From the NCBI RefSeq assembly GCF_932526225.1, contig NC_064034.1, positions 9,425,387-9,489,386 of the forward strand: a stretch of 64,000 nt of DNA. The letters are read 5' to 3'. Below the pieces are notes generated by a model that made no database searches, was not told the origin of the DNA, and saw only the letters and a list, made by a program, of their open reading frames with translations. Below, piece by piece: positions 58,501 through 64,000 of this stretch; position 1 is the stretch's first letter, and every line of letters begins with the position of its first letter. This DNA comes from Nematostella vectensis. Lineage: Eukaryota > Cnidaria > Anthozoa > Actiniaria > Edwardsiidae. A program made the position numbers and the translations under genes.

Positions 58501-59544
58501 CAAAACATGTTTTTGTAACAGCACAATGTAAGAATGTATACATTAGATGGGAATACCTACATAAATATAAGTTAAATAAACATTAGAGAAGAATTAGTTA
58601 GATATATCAAAACAAAACATGTTTTTGTTACAGCCTAATATGTTAGAATGTATATGCACAATAAAATAAAAATATAATAATATGTAAACAAAAACAATTG
58701 TAGCAGAGTAACTCAAAGATTGATTACACTATTTGATATCATTTGGAGTATAGGATCAAACTAAAATAAACCAATATTTGTTGGAATCCCCCCCCCTCCC
58801 CCCTAAGACTAAGTAAGATTCCATTGTTATATATTGTATATATTGAACCTTCAAAATTTCAACAATTTAGGTAGCTTCCTTCAGGATTGTTTGGAGAGAT
58901 ACATCTATATCTCTATACATCTATAGCTTAAAAAGGCTATATCGTGGGATATTTACCTTAGCATATCCACCTCCACAGTCGATATTCTGTTCGTGCTTGA
59001 CACTGAATTGAATGACTAGAGTTTTGCCCTCGTTTGTGAATGGCTTTTCAAACTTGGCTGATATTCCATAAAACTTGGCGTCTTCGCTAGTTTGAATACC
59101 TGAGAACATTAAAAACTGTGAATAAATAAACCTACACAGTCATAATCTAGATTCAGGAATAATGAGGTATAATAATGACTTTTAAAGCTTGATGTTCAAT
59201 GAATGCAATGACTTTGATTTTTTTACTAGTTTTATACCTTTATCTGCCTCGGCGTCGCCGTAGAATTTCCCTGCAGTCCATTTAAACTTCCCTTGCTGGG
59301 CTCCCTTAGAAGTTGAGCTTACCCATCTATCTTCCCAAGATTTATCTGTGGATTAACGGGGGAATCGGGTAAAATTCATCGAGAACACAACGCATATACA
59401 ACTTGTTCAAGGTGGACTCCATCTCGTCTAATGACATGAGCTTTCTGAGGTCTTACCTTCGAATTTTTCTAGAAAATGAACTACAGGATCATCAGCAATA
59501 ACTAAAGCAGCTAAGGATAGGAGTAACAAATGTTGTAGTGCCAT
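55565..59544 (-). CDS. CALR: calreticulin (10 exons, 456 aa)
   Basis: ER-lumen calcium-binding lectin chaperone. Exons: 59,544-59,457; 59,345-59,238; 59,099-58,957; 58,444-58,381; 58,159-58,065; 57,534-57,325; 57,125-57,012; 56,610-56,467; 56,320-56,081; 55,729-55,565. All GT-AG, total 1,371 nt. Signal peptide [17 protein letters not shown]. The globular N-domain has [27 protein letters not shown], and the CGGGYAK ... [11 protein letters not shown] cysteine pair. The P-domain has three PEDWD-type repeats (KKPEDWDD and similar) followed by three GEWxxxxIDNPxYK repeats. After [17 protein letters not shown] comes a very acidic Glu/Lys C-tail (high-capacity calcium binding) with three tandem KEAEPES repeats. 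The C-terminus is RDEL, a KDEL-type ER-retrieval signal. Everything expected of the family is present and intact. Confidence 0.98.
58437..58660. repeat. 112-bp tandem duplication across a calreticulin splice acceptor
   Basis: GGGAATACCTAC at 58,437 recurs at 58,549. The following TAAATAAACATTAG and CAAAACATGTTTTTGT phrases recur as well, with about 85% identity. The duplicated part includes the first bases of calreticulin exon 4 with its acceptor, so intron 3 contains a decoy acceptor (ATTTATGTAG|GTATTCCC on the minus strand). Confidence 0.85.
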
Positions 59545-59659
59545 TTTTGTGGAGAAAACAGCAATCACAGCTGTTTAGAAAGATGGAGAACTTGAAAATG
59601 GAGACACAAATTTGTCAGAGCACCATGTGAATGTAACAAGCCGCTAGAAAGGCCTTCTG

Positions 59660-59678
59660 CGTGGTGCGCGCTGATTGG
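59660..59678 (-). promoter_or_regulatory. ER-stress response element (ERSE) of calreticulin
   Basis: On the minus strand the sequence is CCAAT-CAGCGCGCA-CCACG, an exact match to the ERSE consensus CCAAT-N9-CCACG. In vertebrate chaperone promoters this is bound by NF-Y and ATF6/XBP1. It lies about 116-134 bp upstream of the calreticulin ATG and in the gene's orientation. Extra CCAAT boxes lie at 59,695-59,699 and near 59,737 on the plus strand. The match is seen directly; activity is inferred from the known role of the element. Confidence 0.8.
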
Positions 59679-59699
59679 TCGACCTCTGCTACAGCCAAT

Positions 59700-62301
59700 C
59701 AGGTTATAGAATTTTGACCACATGGTATAATTTTAACCAATGGGGAGACAACACACGTCTGCCCGGGACTATCATGGGAGCTTTACTCGATTCAGCCTCG
59801 ATTTGGTGTAAGTTCATTGGTTTTCATATGAAATATTTGTTTTACAGTTTTTCTTTGTGTATAGATAACAAAAAAAACATTTATCGCTTGTATGCAAAGT
59901 ATAACTAACGTCGCCCGCTTTTCTTAGGAATTAACTATCAATTTGGACAAAGGAAACACTCCATAGCACCAGTACATGTCTTAATTACACGATGCAGGTG
60001 TTAAAAATGCAGGCCCGTACACAGAAAGGGAAAAAGGGAGTTATTTCTTAAAAAGGAATTTTCAAATACTAGGATTTTCCAAGAGACCATGATATCATGG
60101 TCTCTTGGCTTTTCCCATAAGATTCCAATGATGCGCATCAGCCCTAAGCCATCCTGGGTCGGGGTAAGCGCCTGAGATGGTTACAAAAAAAGCTGTTTGC
60201 GTCTCATTTAGCTTAGCTTGGAATTTTTTGAAAGCAAAGCCATTGGCAGTTGTAGATAGGGTATTTCATCCAAATAATCAAGTAGCTTTTAACATTTTCG
60301 TGAGAGTAAAAACGGTTACCGTGATATGAAAAAACCCTTTTTACGGATAATTTCAAGCGGATAGTCTAAAAATACAAACCTTTTGATGTTCTGTTATCAT
60401 TATTTTTTTTATTAAGTTGCAAAACAAATTGGGCATTTTCTTAATACACTCCTTACAATCAAAAGTCAGTTTTGATCCCCGAGCAAGTATATTCCCTCTA
60501 GAAAGAATGCAATAATTTAGAAGCAGTAATAATGGTTTGGATCACTGTAGGATGTCTACCAAATAGTGAGTTGTGTAGTTCCGCATGCGTGAAGTCTCAC
60601 GCGACAGCATTAGTCTATCACCCCGGTAACAATTCGTCTTTCAAGATATGGAGTACAACTGATGTATCATATCACAATAGAAACTTAAATGCTTGCCAAC
60701 GTGGTACACTTTGGTGCTTTCAAATGCAAAAATGGATGTTTACTTTTTTAAGTCCTTTATTTTATATACAGGTTTTTTTCTTTTCTTTTTTTTTGGGGGG
60801 GTGGGGGTGGGGGGATATTTTAGTATAATGTTTTTGTCCCAACAGAGCGTTTAGCAATTATTCACAACAAGAACTCAATTTGAGGTAACTTTATTACTGA
60901 TATTTCATATCTAGAAAATCTTTTTTACACAAACTTCTATGAAAGGGCAGAGATAGATTCTGCTGCTTCTCACACCGTCCCCCCGACCAGTCGGGAAACA
61001 CAACGTATCTATATTCTATACAAAGAATTATTTGCACACCGATGGTGGGCAACAGTGGGTATTGATCTCTAATAGGGGAAAACAAAGGGAAACCGCAACA
61101 ACTAGACTCTATAAACTTAATAATGCATACTAGCTATGAGAGTATGGTTATTTTCTTTTTTATTATTATTATTATTGAGCGTTTTTAGGTCTGATCTCTG
61201 TACGTTATCATGATTATTACAATAACTTTTTATTTTTTACCAGCGAGCTTCAAGTCTCAAGTGCTGGTACTACTCTACTTATCTTTTAAAATAAAAACAC
61301 AGGCCACAATACCTCTTAAGTGAGTATCTAGGCGGGAACTGAAGAGTCTCCGCGACCACAGGAAGCCCAAATTACATAGAAAAATGACCTCGAGTATGGA
61401 TTTCCGCGCTAGATATCCGCTTCAAGCCTACATTAATATAGCGCGGGGCTCGGGATACCTGTCGCAGCTCAAATCACTTTTTGAAGTGATGACCGTCAAC
61501 CACTGGGTCTTGTCTGGCTCGTACCCAGGCTCGCCAGCCGGGCATACTCCTTCCCAGGAAGGAAAAAACATAAAAAGGCCGGTGAGTAGGTCAATACGTT
61601 AGGTCCATACCTAAGTCAGTGAACCATAGAAAAAGTTACCTTATAAAGACTAAGTAGACTCAAGAACTAAGTTTGAGATTACTAATATCTTTTTTCAATT
61701 CCGGAGATCCGACTTGCGCGACAATTTGCTTTGTTTTTCTTTTGAATACTAAGAAATGACTTCATTGGGTCGTGTAGCAGCTCTCAGAAAATTTCACCTG
61801 ATTAGATTGATACACCGCAGACAAACCAATGGCAAACAAAACAATAGAACGGGAATACAATAAAACAATGAGGTAATCCAGCCAATCCTGTTAGGCCTTA
61901 CGAGCGGTCTGCTACATGACTGACATCATTCTCTAAAATACAATTTGATACTCAATTGACCTGTTTTAGGCCATGCACAAATGTCGTACTTTCCATGAGT
62001 CGTATTCAATGCAAATGCATGCAAATGAAGATAAAACAATGCACCTGGCCCATTTGCATAATTTGCACTGAATACGGCTAATTGATAATACGACGTTTGA
62101 ACATAGCCTTAGTTGTTGGATGGATTGCCATTCAGCGTGATTATAGCGAAATTTATGAGATGAACATAAATAGTGGATAATATCTTTTTGCATAGGGTTT
62201 CATAGCCTACGATACTCACGCGTCACGTAAGCCGGATCAACGGGCTTATACTACTACATCTGTCCTAAAATCTGTTGTTTAACTAGCTATGTGCACAAGT
62301 G
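59700..62301. other. intergenic between calreticulin and p85-like gene; palindrome
   Basis: No gene is supportable. It holds a perfect 30-bp palindrome at 60,079-60,108, a G-rich run near 60,795-60,815, and two short plus-strand open frames (60,532 and 61,384) that I could not connect to any family. Confidence 0.4.
60079..60108. repeat. perfect 30-bp palindrome
   Basis: CCAAGAGACCATGAT followed immediately by its reverse complement ATCATGGTCTCTTGG, with no spacer and no mismatch. Confidence 0.95.
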
Positions 62302-62509
62302 CTAGTTCTGACTCAAATCGCTTTTGACCCATCGTAGCGGGTAGACGAGTTTGGTCGCGAGGTGCCGGTTGTGCTTTTGCAGGGAGTTGTGGTGGTAGTG
62401 GATGACAAGATCAGCTAATGTCGGATGAACCACAAAGTTCTCGTTTACCCCATACCGATCTCTGTCTCTGTCTTTGATCACGACGATGTGGCGAACCTTG
62501 GAATCGTAC
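62302..62509 (-). CDS. PI3-kinase regulatory subunit (p85-like), terminal SH2 exon, partial gene
   Basis: The last exon encodes the C-terminal half of an SH2 domain and a short tail ending SDLSQN. Readable features are KVRHIVVI (central strand, like the GEVKHCVI of p85 C-SH2), DRYGVNENF, TLADLVIHYHHNSLQKHNRH, then TKLVYPLR. The combination LVxHYxxxSLxxHNxxLxxxLxYP is typical of p85 SH2 domains, which recruit the p110 lipid kinase to pYxxM motifs. The acceptor TGTCTGTCAG|G at 62,510 puts the first base in codon position three. The FLVRES half with the phosphotyrosine-binding Arg must lie upstream, beyond the tandem array and outside the window. Other SH2 proteins are possible but fit less well. 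Confidence 0.8.
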
Positions 62510-62619
62510 CTGACAGACACAAGACTAGTCATAAGGGAGAGTACAATGGGAGAAGAGGGGTTCTCAGAGTATACAAAGGAGCCGAAAAAACGACGTGAAG
62601 GTAGCCACTGAGACGGGCC

Positions 62620-64000
62620 CAATAAAGAGGTAGAGAGAGGGAACGGGTTCAATAAAGGGGAAGAGGGTGGGGACGGGTCCAATAAAGGGGAAGAGGGTGG
62701 GGACGGGTCCAATAAAGGGGAAGAGGGTGGGGACAGGTTCAATAAAGGGGAAGAGGGTGGGAACGGGTCCAATAAAGGGGAAGAGGGTGGGGACGGGTTC
62801 AATAAAGGGGAAGAGGGTGGGGACGGGTCCAATAAAGGGGAAGAGGGTGGGGACGGGTCCAGTAAAGGGGAAGAGGGTGGGGACGGGTCCAATAAAGGGG
62901 AAGAGGGTGGGGACGGGTTCAATAAAGGGGAAGAGGGTGGGAACGGGTCCAATAAAGGGGAAGAGGGTAGGGACGGGTTCAATAAAGGAGAAGAGGGTGG
63001 GGACGGGTTCAATGAAGGGGAAGAGGGTGGGGACGGGTTCAATGAAGGGGAAGAGGGTGGGGACGGGTCCAATAAAGGGGAAGAGGGTAGGGACGGGTTC
63101 AATAAAGAGTAAGAGGGTGGGGACGGGTCCAATAAAGGGGGAGAGGGTGGGGACGGGTCCAATAAAGGGGAAGAGGGTGGGGACGGGTTCAAAAAAGGGG
63201 AAGAGGGTGGGGACGGGTTCAATAAGGAGGTAGAGGGTGAAGACAGGTTCAATAAAGAGGAAGAGGGTGGGGACGGGTTCAAAAAAGGGGAAGAGGGTGG
63301 GGACGGGTTCAATAAAGAGGTAGAGGGTGAAGACAGGTTCAATAAAGGGGAAGAGGGTGGGGACGGGTCCAATAAAGGGGAAGAGGGTGGGGATAGGTCC
63401 CGTAAAGGAGAAGAGGGTGGGGACGGGTCCAATAAAGGTGAAGAGGTGGGGACGGGTCCAATAAAGGGGGAGAGGGTGGGGACGGGTCCAATAAAGGGGA
63501 AGAGGGTGGGGACGGGTTCAATGAAGGGGAAGAGGGTGGGGACGGGTCCAATAAAGGGGAAGAGGGTGGGGACGGGTCCAAAAAAGGGGAAGAGGGTGGG
63601 GACGGGTCCAAAAAAGGGGAAGAGGGTGGGGACGGGTCCAATAAAGGGGAAGAGGGTGGGGACGGGTTCAATAAGGAGGTAGAGGGTGAAGACAGGTTCA
63701 ATAAAGAGGAAGAGGGTGGGGACGGGTTCAAAAATGGGGAAGAGGGTGGGGACGGGTTCAATAAAGAGGTAGAGGGTGAAGACAGGTTCAATAAAGGGGA
63801 AGAGGGTGGGGACGGGTCCAATAAAGGGGAAGAGGGTGGGGATAGGTCCCGTAAAGGAGAAGAGGGTGGGGACGGGTCCAATAAAGGTGAAGAGGTGGGG
63901 ACGGGTCCAATAAAGGGGGAGAGGGTGGGGACGGGTCCAATAAAGGGGAAGAGGGTGGGGACGGGTTCAATAAAGGGGAAGAGGGTGGGGACGGGTTCAA
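62620..64000. repeat. 30-bp G-rich minisatellite, at least 45 copies, truncated by window end
   Basis: Tandem 30-bp unit GGGGACGGGTCCAATAAAGG followed by GGAAGAGGGT. Variants (TTC for TCC, AGGAGGTAG, GAAGACAGG) are arranged so that a block of about 449 bp is repeated: AATAAGGAGG at 63,221 and 63,670. Because 30 is a multiple of three, both strands stay open, giving a Pro/Ser-rich (PSPPSSPLL) frame on minus and a Gly/Lys-rich (VGTGPIKGKR) frame on plus. It lies in the intron before the SH2 exon. Each unit holds four G-runs on the plus strand. Confidence 0.95.

Noticed and set aside
60532-60828. 98-codon plus frame with several Cys residues
   Set aside because: No recognisable fold, no signal peptide, and the frame runs into a G-rich low-complexity tract. 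No splice partners were found.
61384-61602. Plus frame starting MTSSMDFRARYPLQ with a GTGAGT donor-like end
   Set aside because: It could be a first exon, but no downstream exon on the plus strand was found before the p85-like gene on the opposite strand. Too weak to call.
62667-63233. Plus-strand 188-codon VGTGPIKGKR repeat protein
   Set aside because: Product of the 30-bp period in an intronic minisatellite; the opposite strand is equally open.

Overview
The window looks like intron-rich animal (metazoan) nuclear DNA. Calreticulin, an otopetrin proton channel, a clan-2 cytochrome P450, a PAN/fibrinogen-domain secreted protein and a PI3-kinase regulatory (p85-type) SH2 exon occur together, with GT-AG introns of about 100 bp to a few kb and many small inverted-repeat transposons. 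The compact genes and protein repertoire suggest a cnidarian, probably an anthozoan such as a sea anemone, but no species-specific marker was available and this is inference.

Layout. 1-2,360 holds two small inverted-repeat elements and no gene. 2,360-13,580 is an almost unbroken island of tandem repeats: successive arrays with units of about 32, 21, 34, 25 and 24 bp, all built around GTCA/TGTCA words and with several levels of higher-order repeat. 14,150-15,994 (-) is an intronless otopetrin. 18,138-18,590 (+) is a dead non-LTR reverse-transcriptase 3' end. 20,758-21,867 (-) is an intronless, disordered orphan protein. 22-31 kb shows no supportable gene. 31,695-34,285 (+) is a three-exon CYP17-like P450 of 494 aa. 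36,521-45,145 (-) is an eight-exon gene, assembled here by matching splice phases, for a 673-aa single-pass receptor-like protein with a cysteine-rich ectodomain and a tyrosine-motif tail. 46.4-51.4 kb is a repeat-rich interval: a 38-bp array, a tRNA-derived SINE, and a 3.6-kb block bounded by 404-406-bp inverted repeats that contains an 82-bp minisatellite, a decayed coding fragment and a 36-bp-arm hairpin. 51,392-53,826 (-) is a PAN plus fibrinogen-C protein of 318 aa. 55,565-59,544 (-) is a complete ten-exon calreticulin of 456 aa ending RDEL, with a perfect ER-stress response element (CCAAT-N9-CCACG) in its promoter. 62,302-62,509 (-) is the terminal SH2 exon of a p85-like PI3K regulatory subunit. 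Its upstream intron is a 30-bp G-rich array that runs off the window.

The genes do not form an operon. The only functional link visible is that the receptor-like protein carries two YxxM motifs, the ligand class of p85 SH2 domains, and a p85-type SH2 exon lies about 17 kb away. That is suggestive but not evidence of interaction. The three multi-exon genes (P450, receptor, calreticulin) and the PAN-FReD gene all close into exact multiples of three after splicing, which is the main support for the exon models.
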